Shown in pieces: positions 1 through 10,439 of a stretch of DNA of 64,000 bases. How positions within the stretch are numbered: position 1 is the first letter of the stretch; each line of letters begins with the position of its first letter. A program made the position numbers and the translations under genes. This stretch comes from Quercus robur (lineage: Eukaryota; Streptophyta; Magnoliopsida; Fagales; Fagaceae): positions 46,910,843 to 46,974,842 of the forward strand of contig NC_065538.1 of the NCBI RefSeq assembly GCF_932294415.1, written 5' to 3'. Under the pieces are notes generated by a model. That model was not told the DNA's origin and made no database searches. It worked only from the letters and a program-made list of their open reading frames with translations.

Positions 1-901
1 CGATTGTGACGACACCCCACTCTTATAGTACATTCTTGTATTTTTTTTTTTGGTGGACTAGCAAAGGCCAAACTCCCACTGGCTCATTGTTTTTTGTGCC
101 ATTAGATTAGATTTACTTATCACTTAGAATAGTTCAAAGTGAGTGCAATTGTAAATTCCTTTTCTTAAGTTGGAATCACTCTACTCTTTATCTTTTTTTT
201 TTTCTTCTTTACAGGTGTCAAATATCTTTACTTGAATTAAACCCCTATCTTGAATGTTATTGGTTCAATATTTACAAATTTTTTTCATTAGCTGAGATAT
301 TTTGTGCTATTTTGATGACTGGCTCTTGGAATCTATTCCAAAATTGGCTTGTTTTGCAACCATATTTTCTAATAATTTCTAAACTTCTGTGCTGGCTCTT
401 TTATTTATAGAAGTTTTCAAATGACCTATTTATTCGCCTAAACATTTTTTTTCCATCATCTATGACATTATTCTATTCCCATTTCCCGCAAATTTGGTGA
501 GCATATAGGTCATAAATAAACCAGTGCCTATCAACTTTAAAATAAAATAAAAACTATTTATTAATGTGCAGGTTTAGAAGGAAACTTCTTAAACTTGAAA
601 TAACAGGGCATGGACCTATTCAGTCTACACTGCTACTGTGTTAAATGTTTGTTCAATCTCTGAAGGAATCTAGAAGATTGAGTGGTTTATTTACCATCTG
701 AGCTATGCGTTGAATACTTTTTGCATTGGTTCTGTGTTCAATCTACATTGTTACTTTGTAAAATATTTATTCAATCTACATTGCTATCGTGTAAAATGTT
801 TGTCCAATCTCTGAAGTGTTCACAACCAAGAGGGTAACTTGAATTGCTATCATAGGAGCTTCAATACTTTTTGCATTGGTTCTGTGTCTTTGTGTGTTTA
901 G
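1..901. other. AT-rich non-coding flank
   Basis: No convincing coding sequence is visible. The stretch is AT-rich with short T runs. The phrase 'actttttgcattggttctgtg' type sequence recurs near 715 and 868, so a short local duplication is likely. It probably represents intron or upstream sequence of the degenerate gene that follows, because a polypyrimidine-like tract and an AG precede the first exon-like block at 902. Confidence 0.4.
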
Positions 902-2828
902 ATGTGTGAAAGGACAGGTGTATATAAGGCCTCTAGAGAAAAACCTAAATACAGTAAATCATTGGCACAGCAGAATTCTCCAATGGAGAAAGGTATGTCT
1001 TTTATTGTCCATTCATCTTTTTCAAACTTGTTAAAATTTCCTTATCTCTTTCATTTTGGTCTACTTGAAAATTGTCTTATTAAATATCGTTAGCTGCACC
1101 AAGAAGGGGGAGTTGCAAAACCACCAGATGGTTATGTTGAAGACAATGGAAGAACAGATGTATTTCCAAAGCTTCAGAATGCACAGGAGGTAGATGTGAA
1201 AACAACACCTGCAGTATCACTGCCCAAGATGTATCACGATTCAGACATGAGCAGCATGGATATGGAATTCTTGCCAACACCACCTCCTCCATTTTTTTCC
1301 TTTTGAGAAGGTCTTTTGGGAACCGATGGTACCTTTCAATGTAATTACAAGTAGATATCCCTTCTAAGAGTCCGAATGTAATTTCTGCAAAAGCTTTCAC
1401 TGTTGCGTTGCTTCAACAGCATACAAATAGCATTTCACATGAGCTAACTGATGGAAAGGTAAGATTCTTTTAGCTTAATAAGAACTAATTACCAGGATGA
1501 CAATGTGGCTGTTTGATTGTGTGGCTTCTACTTCAGAAACAGTCTCATGTTGTTGTTGTTGTTGTTTTTTTTTTTTGTTTTTTTTTCATCTTTGTCATCC
1601 TCATTAGGAAAATTAGTTTTGAAGTCTTAATCACATTTACCTCCAAGTGTGAAAATAAAGTACATTCACTATTTCCCCAAAACAATAATGATGAGTGCAG
1701 ATGAAACTGATCAACAAAGTTGCTCATCTCAGAATTCAATGTTCACAGAACCATCTTCTCAGCTGTTCAAAGATGATTTACCTGTCAAACCTGTACATGA
1801 ATCAACAGAGTGTTTCAGATTTTTCAAAAGTACAGACATGAACTTGTTCATTGGGCACAGAAGAAAAAACCACTTCAGGCGGAGAGCAAACTGATGCTGA
1901 CAAAATGATGTCTAGTATGGGATCTCATCATGAAGACTCAGCATGCAAGAATTCACCTGCGATGCACATCACTGCATCAGACAGCAATGATGCTGAAAGG
2001 AATAAGACAGGTGGCAATGAACCAATCAGATTTATGGATGACTGAACCAGCTGAGTCAGCTGAACATGATTTAGATATGGAAGACAATCCCATCACAGAT
2101 ATCTCAAGGCAAATGCGGTATGACACCAAGGGGTTCAAAAAGAACCAGAGTTCATCTTCCAAGCTTTCTTTGGCCCCATTGGACAGGTAAGAGTATTCAG
2201 ACACTTTACAAAATTTCTTTTTGAAATGATCTAAGGTAATGAGAAACTGATAATCGTGAAGTTAAATACTTATCTGCTTAAATGGCTTCAAGTGAAAATG
2301 AAGAAATATCACAAAATTTACTACATAATCTGTGATGATATAATCTTTGACACAGCATGTTAACTTTGAGGTTCAGTTTAGTGCACATAGTTTTTTTACT
2401 TGATGCGGGGTTGTTGATACAAGGACACTGGTGAAAGGAAAAGAAGCTGGGGAGGGCTTAAATTAAACATTTGGCATTAAGTTAAACATTTGTCATTAAG
2501 TTAAACATTAAGAAGCTGGTGAAAGGACACTACCTAGTAGTTTCACTTTCAGATAAAGCTTCTACACTTGGCTTTAAGTTAAACATTTGTCCCTCAAGAT
2601 TAGATCATGTAAGAACTGTAAAACGAAAAGTTCCCATATTGAAGCTCAAATGACAATACCCCTCACAATCTTCAACAGGGAGGGCTTAAATTCTGATAAT
2701 GTACCAATTGGGAGCAAGCTGATTGAGAATTTACTGCCACATGACAAAGTAAAAAAAGGTGAATTTGTTTTGCTTGGAAGTGAAAAGAATGTTAAAGACC
2801 ATCATACTCAATATTTTTTAGTTGGATG

Positions 2829-2962
2829 AGAATTTTAACAAATCCACGGTTAGATTAGATGCTCTTCTTATATTCTACATGCTTACAAAATTTCAAGATT
2901 ATATGAGATCAATAACTATGTCATCGATCATTTGTTTAAATTTCAAGTTTTTGTACTTGAGC
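2829..2962 (+). repeat. stray diverged copy of part of the 345-bp satellite
   Basis: This segment has the same order of phrases as the 345-bp repeat at 59891-63550: 'ttaacaaatc.accgttagatta', then 'catgcttacaaaatttcaag', then 'tatgtcatcgatca.ttgtttaaat' and 'tcaagtttttgta'. Only about 130 bp of the unit is present and it is clearly diverged. It shows that the satellite family also occurs as dispersed single copies, here inside the degenerate gene. Confidence 0.7.
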
Positions 2963-4023
2963 TTTGTTGTTTGACTTTGTGTTTAAGTTCTTTATATCAG
3001 ATTTACATCATTTTGAGCTTTGAGTTGGGTTGTTTGGTCATTCAACAACTGAAATATCAATTGCTTTACATAGGATTTTCCTAAGTGATGTAGAGATTTA
3101 AAAGTTCCCTTTGTTTGTCCCATCCATGTGAGGTAAGACATGTAAGGTTATAGCCAAAATAATAATTACTGGCAGAGTAGGCTTTAACTCTTTTGTTGAT
3201 TGTATTTCAGTCACTGTAGAAAGAAATATCAATTCTTGCATAAATGTTTAAGAACCTTTGTGACAATGTCTATTTTAAAGTTGACATTTGGCATGCTTAT
3301 ACAATTATTATTGTATATCGATGCCAACCTTGTGTTATTGATCTTAAATAGTGAAAAAAACTGCCAATTGTTTGGATAAGCAGATAAGGATCCTAAATAT
3401 AAAATTGATGAAGTCAGATGTAGGAACTAATTAAGGGTGGAACTTAAAGACAATGCAATATATATATATATATATATGCATATTGGCATTTTCTTTTAGA
3501 TTTTTATGCATCATCATTTTTTTGGAAAGAATCTATGTTCAATACAAGTTTCCTCACTTAGTTGATTTTAGATAATGAGTTCTCAAAACGTTACCCTGTT
3601 TTTTGGGATGTGCTAATTATACTTCAGTCACTCCTACTATATTCAACAGCTAAATTTCTTTCAGAAGTCTTGTTACCATAGATTGTTTTTATTTTTTGGA
3701 TGTTAATCTTCTGAGTTGAACATGACTGCTTAGTCTCTAATCTCTATATGATAATGCTCCTATGGTAAGTTCTCTCAGACATATAATCAGGCTTGTAATC
3801 TTCTCATAAGACCTTCTAGGGAAATATTATATTGTTGATTCAAGTTTTGCAACACTCAGAGAATTTCTTGAATCTTTCCAGCCTAACTGGTAAGACAACT
3901 GAATGTGGTGCCCAGACAAGTGTGAATTCTAAAACTTGTGCTTTCGAGCATGGAGTATATGCAGAACTTGAAGACCATTTTGGCTGAAAGGAATAAAATT
4001 TGCTTCATAAAAGCTGGCAAGAG

Positions 4024-4369
4024 GACACCTGATCTCTCAGGCATTAAAACTTCAAGGTATGATGTCCATTTAGAGATAAGTCTTCTTCAATGGTTGCCTT
4101 CCTATCTGAAAATTGTTTACTAATCTTTAACTGATGTATATCTTCAATGTAGGATTACAGAGGCAAACAAAGTTCTATCAAATTCTGTAAGTCAAAGACA
4201 CCTGATCTCTCAGGCATTAAAACTTCAAGGTATGATGTCCATTTAGAGATAAGTCTTCTTCAATGGTTGCCTTCCTATCTGAAAATTGTTTACTAATCTT
4301 TAACTGATGTATATCTTCAATGTAGGATTACAGAGGCAAACAAAGTTCTATCAAATTCTGTAAGTCAAA
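4024..4369 (+). repeat. 173-bp tandem duplication of exon ends plus an intron
   Basis: Bases 4024-4196 are repeated at 4197-4369, apparently without mismatch, so the event is recent. Each copy holds the end of one exon, a 96-bp intron with GT and AG borders (4057-4152 in copy 1) and the start of the next exon. The exonic part is 77 bp, which is not a multiple of three. If both copies are spliced in, the reading frame is lost; skipping one copy would restore it. Confidence 0.92.
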
Positions 4370-5150
4370 GAGAAATTAATTCCTTGGAAAAGTCGGTGCA
4401 AAAAATGGAAGTACAGGGAAATATAGCATTGAAGATTGAGCGTTGTGTTGACAGTACTGAGAAAGAAATGTCTCAAAGCCCATCCTTGAAAAGGAAAGCA
4501 TTTGAGGTTTTATATTATCAAACCACTTCTTGTTATTCATAAATATCTCTTCCAAATGATATCACAACAATAGTGATCTCATATGGAGTTTCTGTAAGTT
4601 ATAAGAAAATTATCATGACTTCTCATCACCAACATTGATAGGATGCTACTTTGCAGGCATCATATTCAGATTCAGTGTACTTAAATCCTCTAAAACACCT
4701 CTCTGCATCATCTAGTGAAATCAGGTCTGATTGTTCTATTGACTATAATATGTTCTAAACTTACTGGAATAACATGTGCCTCATCAAAAATCACTTGCAG
4801 CAATTCAAAAGTACCTTTGGAAAGAGTCCTTGAAGAACAGGTAAATATCTACAAAATCTGTCGGTCTATTTATCAACCCTGACTGCTGATCTTTATATGA
4901 ATAATATAGATGGTTGAAGCCTTATTTGGTGAACATAACTTGCTTCACTTTCATTTACATTTGCTCCAGGTCTGCATTCATGGGATTCGGGGAGAGAGTA
5001 GTGCCAAGCATGTCTTTACTGACCATGGGACCTCCAACTTGAATGTGTTCGAGAGGTGAACATGATGGACTTGGAAATTCCTTTAGTTATGGAAAATGAT
5101 GGAAATGTTGAGAAGGCTGAGGCATATACGAAGGATCATGATGATGTGAG

Positions 5151-6327
5151 TGAACTAGGATTTATTTATTAGCTATTAAGTGATTCATATAGTCTTAACT
5201 TGATAGTTGCTCATCAAACCATGAACTTGACGAAGTCTCAAACCTGTAAGTGACTTTGAAACTGTGAACCTGAAACCTAAAAAAGGACTTGCAGTTTTTC
5301 AATTGTAGAGGAACACATGTTCATTAATTCATTTAATAAAATGCTGACTTTGAGATTCCCAATTACCAAAAACCTCTTTGTCAACTAAACCCAACATAGC
5401 TTTAATGAACCTTCCTGGGTCAAAGTTTGGACTTTGTCATTCCAAGGAGGATGTAATGAGAGCCCAAAAATTGCAACTGATGCCGGAGACTCAAAGAACT
5501 ATTTATTTTAATTTAGGATTATTTAATTTTTGTAGTCATATTTAGTTTATTTTTAGACCCTATTGAAATTATTAAATAGTCCTTTTGTTTTCTCTCCTGC
5601 AGATTTGCAACTTGCTGAGAAAGAAGCATGGGGGGAAGCCAAAGAAATATTAGTTTGAGCTATTGTCAACAATAACAATTTGCCAAAAAAAAATTTGCTG
5701 ATGCTTAACCATCCCATCAATGAAGAGAAGATATCCTTACTGTCTTTGATATTAAATTCTTTTTTTCTTTGTTCAGTTTTTATTGTGTTGGAAATTCCTT
5801 CATAATTGAGAACAACATAAGATTCAGAATTTTGCTTCCCAACTGTGTCCAAGAAGCTTTGAGCATGATCAGTGGGTGGGAGAAACAGTTTTTATATTAA
5901 GGTATGTGCAAGGCATTTTCTGGCTGACTTGACCTAAATTTCTTATCCGCCTGATTGCACCTTTATATTTTTGTATAGCTAAATTAAAGTAGTTTGTCAT
6001 CTTGTGTAAATTAAAGCTGAGTAAGATGTTTATCTTAATAAATGATTGAACATTTATATTTTTGTATGGCTAAATTAAAGTAGGTTGAATTAGATTTTTA
6101 TCTTTTGAACTGCCTACTTGGCAAATATTCTCAAGCTGATTTCTTGTCAGCTCATGCATGAGTACCATTTCTAATAAATAAATGATAACGATGAATTAAA
6201 CTTTTACAAGGTATCTTCTTTTTTTTTTTCTTGCTCTTTTTTGTGGGTTTATCACATGTTTTTCCTTGGGCTTGGGACCAATTTGATCCAAGTTCAGTTC
6301 TCCTTGAAATATAAAAATTAAACAAAA
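5151..6327. other. intergenic, no gene seen
   Basis: AT-rich sequence with no supported coding region. A short phrase around 'ttgtat.gctaaattaaagtag' recurs near 5973 and 6064, suggesting a local imperfect duplication of roughly 90 bp. The open frame at 5553-5852 on the minus strand has no recognisable features. Confidence 0.4.
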
Positions 6328-6473
6328 ATGGCATGGAAGTGAATAGAAACAATGCAAGCTGAGGTCCAGTTGGTTTGTAATAGCAATTTTAAGCAACCGC
6401 ATGGCATGGAAGTGAATAGAACCAATGCAAGCTGAGGTCCAGTTGGTTTGTAATAGCAATTTTAAGCAACCGC
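6328..6473. repeat. 73-bp tandem duplication
   Basis: Two adjacent 73-bp copies, 6328-6400 and 6401-6473, differ at one base (6350 region, a to c). Each copy runs from 'atggcatggaagtgaatag' to 'ttttaagcaaccgc'. Open frames across it are short and appear to be by-products. Confidence 0.93.
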
Positions 6474-6589
6474 ATAATTTATTTTCTCTTGTTTACAAGT
6501 TCATAAAATGTTAAATCTCACTGTTTGCTGTTCATTACAACTTATTGGTACTGGTCATGCTATAATTTTGTTCTGAAACAAATTTTAAG

Positions 6590-7331
6590 CAAAAAAGAAG
6601 CATGTAATACAACATATATATATTTCTGAATGAAAAGAATAGTGTATTTCATTTCTATGAATGTAATACATCAGAAATATATCTTTCAATGAAGAGAGGA
6701 GTTCCTCAACCAAAGTTTTGCTATCTAGTGGGTTTGGGCTCCTATCCCAAAGCTGAAGTATTTGCTGCTTTGTTACAGTCTTTACTTGTACATTTGACAC
6801 CACCCACCTGAAAATTTTGGCTTACTCTTTTGCTTCCTCGAGCAAGTGATTGACACTGGAAAGATTGGGAATTGTTGAACTGAGGGTTGGAATCATAAAT
6901 GATAAATCCCCTTCAACAATCATATTTTGCAATCCTATTTCTCTAGTATAATTTGTTACCATCACTACTGACAATGCTTTCCCTTCCTCACAATCATCCC
7001 CACTAGTATTTTCTCACTCAAAGCAGCTATGGTCACGTACTTGTACCTTGATCCCAACTGAGCTTGTTCATTGGAGCTTCACACCATCAAATTTACTTTG
7101 TAACAGTCCAAAAGTGACGCCGTCCACATGACTGTCTCTCTGGTTTGCATGCCATATTCTTGGTCCGGATTTTCGTCAGGCTTAATAGCATATTCAACAG
7201 CTCTTTGTGTTAGCAGAGGAGCCTCTATCCTTCCTCCAGTCCACCTGATTCATTTCTCATCCACCAAAGCATCTATATAACTGGGAAGAAAAATCTCTAC
7301 CTCTACAAAACCACTTTGTACCAATTTGACT
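6590..7331 (-). pseudogene. degenerate coding remnant, unidentified
   Basis: On the minus strand a coherent protein-like reading runs from about 7331 to 6905, through residues such as LPSYIDALVDEK, WTGGRIEAP and GMQTRETVMW. TGA stops interrupt it near 7245 and 7080. A second piece, about 6803-6650, reads as a helical segment (KTVTKQQILQLWDRSPNPLD). Amino acid composition and absence of low complexity over about 140 codons argue for former coding sequence. I do not recognise the family. No transposon protein motif is visible, so it is more likely a decayed host gene or captured exon set. Confidence 0.4.
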
Positions 7332-9688
7332 TTTTTTTTTTGGTTATGCATTTTAAGTGGGGGAGGGGATTCAAATCATGGATGTTTACATTAAAAACAC
7401 TAGGACTTAGTAAATTATAATGCCAAAATATTGGGATTGGTTATCTTACGGAAGTCACCGAGATTGTTTTATTAGGAGATCCATATTCCAACTTCTCAAA
7501 TTAGATTTAGAAAGTGAATCGTTTCTCTAATAACGGAAAGTATCTTTACTTGATGTTTGACTTCAAACATTGTATAAAAGGTTCGCCCTCCAAATCATGA
7601 CGAGAACCTTCACTTGAAAAGGTTTGTAGCACAAAAGATGCTGCATTTGCCTCCTTAACTCAGCCATTTCAACGTTACAGAGGTCTCTTTTGTGAGCTGG
7701 AGGTGTTTCAACGTTAGGCATGATTGTGTTTTGTGATTTTAATCTTATTTATAAATTTCTTAATCAATTAATCAGTTTTTGAAATAAAATCTATTGTTCC
7801 TCAAAATTTTATATTGTTAGTTTAAATAACAAATTTTTTGACACTAGTAAAGCAAATCAATCAATAGGTGGAAACCAATTCTAGGATAAAAAATTATAAA
7901 TATGAATTAAGATGATTGAGCTTCTAAGCGTTCAACAATGGTGTGGGAAAGCCACATATTCCAATTGCTTTCTTTCCTACATCCAAGTTCTTCCCCCTCA
8001 AAATCAAGGATTCCTCTTTTTCTTCTTTGTGACTCTAATATAATATTTCTTTCAAACACACGACAACATTTTATTGGTTGGGGGACCACTAGACATTATT
8101 GACATGGCCCCCCAATTGTATTGACAAATTTTTCCCACAATTGAAAGTTACTTTCTTACCTCACGCATAAAAAATGGCATGTAGAAACATTTTACAAAAA
8201 TTGCGGGTGTAAAAGGCATTGGATTTCTTTACTTAGATGGTGCACAATCAACATTTTGTCTTTAGGTTAAATTTTTTTTTCTATATCATACTAATTAGTT
8301 AGGTGATGTAATTTGTGACAAGTTTAAAAAAAAACATTTATGAGAAAAAAAGAAAAAGAAAAGAAAATTGAGATGTGGAGTTTTACTTTTTACCAATTGT
8401 ATGCAAAAAATCATTGTTTCAAGTGAGCATGAGATTCTACCATGTGACGTTCTCTTTGACAAGATTTTTTTTTTTTTTTTCCACATAAATTCTTTACTCA
8501 ACTGCCACATCATAGATAAGGACTATTTATTTTTTTAGATTCATTGAGTCAGGATATTTCTCAAGTGCCACATTAGAGATAAGGACTAATTAAAATTTAA
8601 AAGATAAGGACTCTTCATTTTCTTAGGTTTACCGTTACAGGACTTTCCTCTCTCACATTCTACTCACCATTTTCAATTCTTGCACTTTGCTACTTTATAT
8701 AGCATTACTCATCAATTAATCAATCAAATATAAGGAGAGTCCTCTTGTGAGAGAGCAAAAGTTTCTGTCATGTGGCACTCTCTTTGAGGATTTGCTTGCA
8801 ATAAAAGATATGGACTTTTTTAGTTTAATTTGGTTCATCGTTTCAAGAATATTTATCTATCCCTCACAAAGAGAAGGACTCTTTGTTTACTAAATAGATA
8901 CCAATTAAAAGATAAAGACTCTTTATTTTCTTAGGTACATTGTTTTAAGACTTTTTTTCCCCTCTCTCTTTTACTTTGGATTTTCTTCTCTTGCACTTCT
9001 GCTTCTTTATATACACTTGCTCATACCCCTTTACGTCATCCCAATTGAAATACACATATGAGATTCTCCAAACTAGGAACAATGTCCTTTAGTTTCAACC
9101 CATCAACTACACGTTTCTAACCCTATCATGATATCCCATCTCACACTAACATTAATGAGTTAGCTACAACTAGAGAATATGTATTGCGGTTTTTATTTTG
9201 AGTGACAATGACTTGTAGTTTTGATGTGGAGGTTAGAGGTCATTGTGGGTTTTGTAAGGGTTGTGATTGGATATGGGAAGAACCTTTTATGGGTTTTGGG
9301 AGTTTTGATTTGATGTCACTTTGGTAACATATATACTATTTTGTCAACCTTCAACCCTTAGTCCATGGTTTTTACCTATTCTTTGTTACTCTTTTTGTAT
9401 TTTTACCTTTAGCTACTAATGTATTGTATTGCTCACGCATAAATGAAATAAAAAATTTTCTCTTATTAGCTTGAACTATAAGAATTGTATTTGAAATTTT
9501 GAACGTGAGGCTTATAACTTAATAGAATTGAGAAAAAAAATTTTATTAGTTAACATAAAGTTATTTGATATAAATTTTAAAAATAATACGAGATCTTTAG
9601 AAGTTTATCTTTGCGATTTGCCTTATACAATATTTGGGCGCTTGGGAGTTTACTTCAATTTTTGCAATAGTAGGAAAAATTATTGCTA
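7332..9688. other. AT-rich intergenic with decayed local repeats
   Basis: No gene seen. Two loosely similar blocks, about 8601-8720 and 8899-9030, share 'aaagataa.gactctt.attttcttagg' and 'ttgcacttctgcttctttatat', giving an old tandem duplication of about 298 bp. The phrase 'aaattataaa.atgaattaag' with following sequence near 7875-7960 recurs near 15960-16050, so it is part of a dispersed repeat lying on both sides of the solo-LTR/hAT nest. Confidence 0.45.
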
Positions 9689-9696
9689 TTTAGTGT

Positions 9697-9892
9697 GCGT
9701 TTGGCTCCAAATTGAAAATCCAGTTTATTTTACTATTCGGCTTATTTTTGCTACTATTCATAGGCCCCACTGCACTTTTTGGTACTATTTATGGGCCTCA
9801 TTGTACTATTTCAGCTAACTTTTACCTTTATTTACAGTACTTTTAGTAAAAACTTTTCAATTTCAACAAAATAAGCAGATCCCAAACAGACC
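9697..9892. mobile_element. hAT-like MITE, 196 bp
   Basis: The element is flanked by the 8-bp direct repeat TTTAGTGT at 9689-9696 and 9893-9900. Its ends are loosely inverted (left 'gcgtttggctcc', right end reads 'ggtctgtttgggatc' on the minus strand). There is no coding capacity. The 8-bp TSD and the short GTTTGG-type ends fit non-autonomous hAT MITEs, though the terminal repeats are imperfect. Confidence 0.72.
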
Positions 9893-10084
9893 TTTAGTGT
9901 ATTGGTGTGAGCCTTGACCATAAAAGTAAAAAAATGATGATTATTTTTTAGTTTTCTTTGTTGTGAATCAAGATTACCTCAGTTTAGTTGCAACCTCTAA
10001 TTTAATTGCAGTTATTCAAGAGTACTGTGCAGACAGTGTATAGACTACAGTTGTATTGTTAGTTCTCTCTAGCAAGGCTACAAT

Positions 10085-10310
10085 TAAGCAATTTTTCACA
10101 AAGGTTCTCTGACCTGGACCGACCAGTCTGACCAGGTTAATCATGAACCGATCACTAAACCAATTTTTTTAATGTAAGAACTAATCACTTAAACATTTTA
10201 AGAGATCCTCTTGAACTGGGGTTCGACCTGAAAAATCGTCCAAACTGTGAATCGGTTCAACTGGGTCAAAGAGTTTACTTTAATTTTTAAAAATAGAGAA
10301 TAGAGAGCTA
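10085..10310. repeat. possible outer element arm, paired with 15205-15300
   Basis: Sequence around 10120-10150 (acctggaccgaccagtctgacc) resembles, in inverted orientation, the segment near 15215-15245 (tttgacctcggtccgacctt). The two lie outside the solo LTR, so they may be the arms of an older non-autonomous element into which the LTR element inserted. The match is poor and no TSD was found. Confidence 0.3.
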
Positions 10311-10439
10311 TGGGGCATAGAATCGGAGGCCTTATGCTTTATTTAAGAACCATGACTAGTACTGTGGGGTACAGAAATTTAATAAGGTAATCATGCCACT
10401 TATCATACCCAAGGCCGAGGAGGTCAATACAGTTCTGAG

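Larger units (their letters stand above)
902..5150 (+). pseudogene. degenerate multi-exon host gene, unidentified
   Basis: Several blocks read as exons with plausible GT/AG borders: about 902-992, 1098-1460, 1690-2187, 3938-4056, 4326-4506 and shorter pieces to about 5150. The encoded text is rich in Ser, Lys, Glu and Asp and looks like a large, mostly disordered nuclear or scaffold protein; the piece at 4326-4506 could form a short coiled coil. Reading frames break repeatedly: the block at 1098-1460 needs two frame changes, and 1690-2187 switches through all three frames. A 173-bp duplication adds a further frame problem. I do not recognise the family with confidence; large low-complexity kinetochore proteins such as plant KNL1 have a similar character, but that is only an impression. 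It could also be a real gene whose exon borders I have misjudged. Confidence 0.4.

Noticed and set aside
902..1093. Open frame starting with ATG at 902
   Set aside because: The ATG coincides with an intron-exon border and the frame does not agree with the next exon; the +1 frame joins better.
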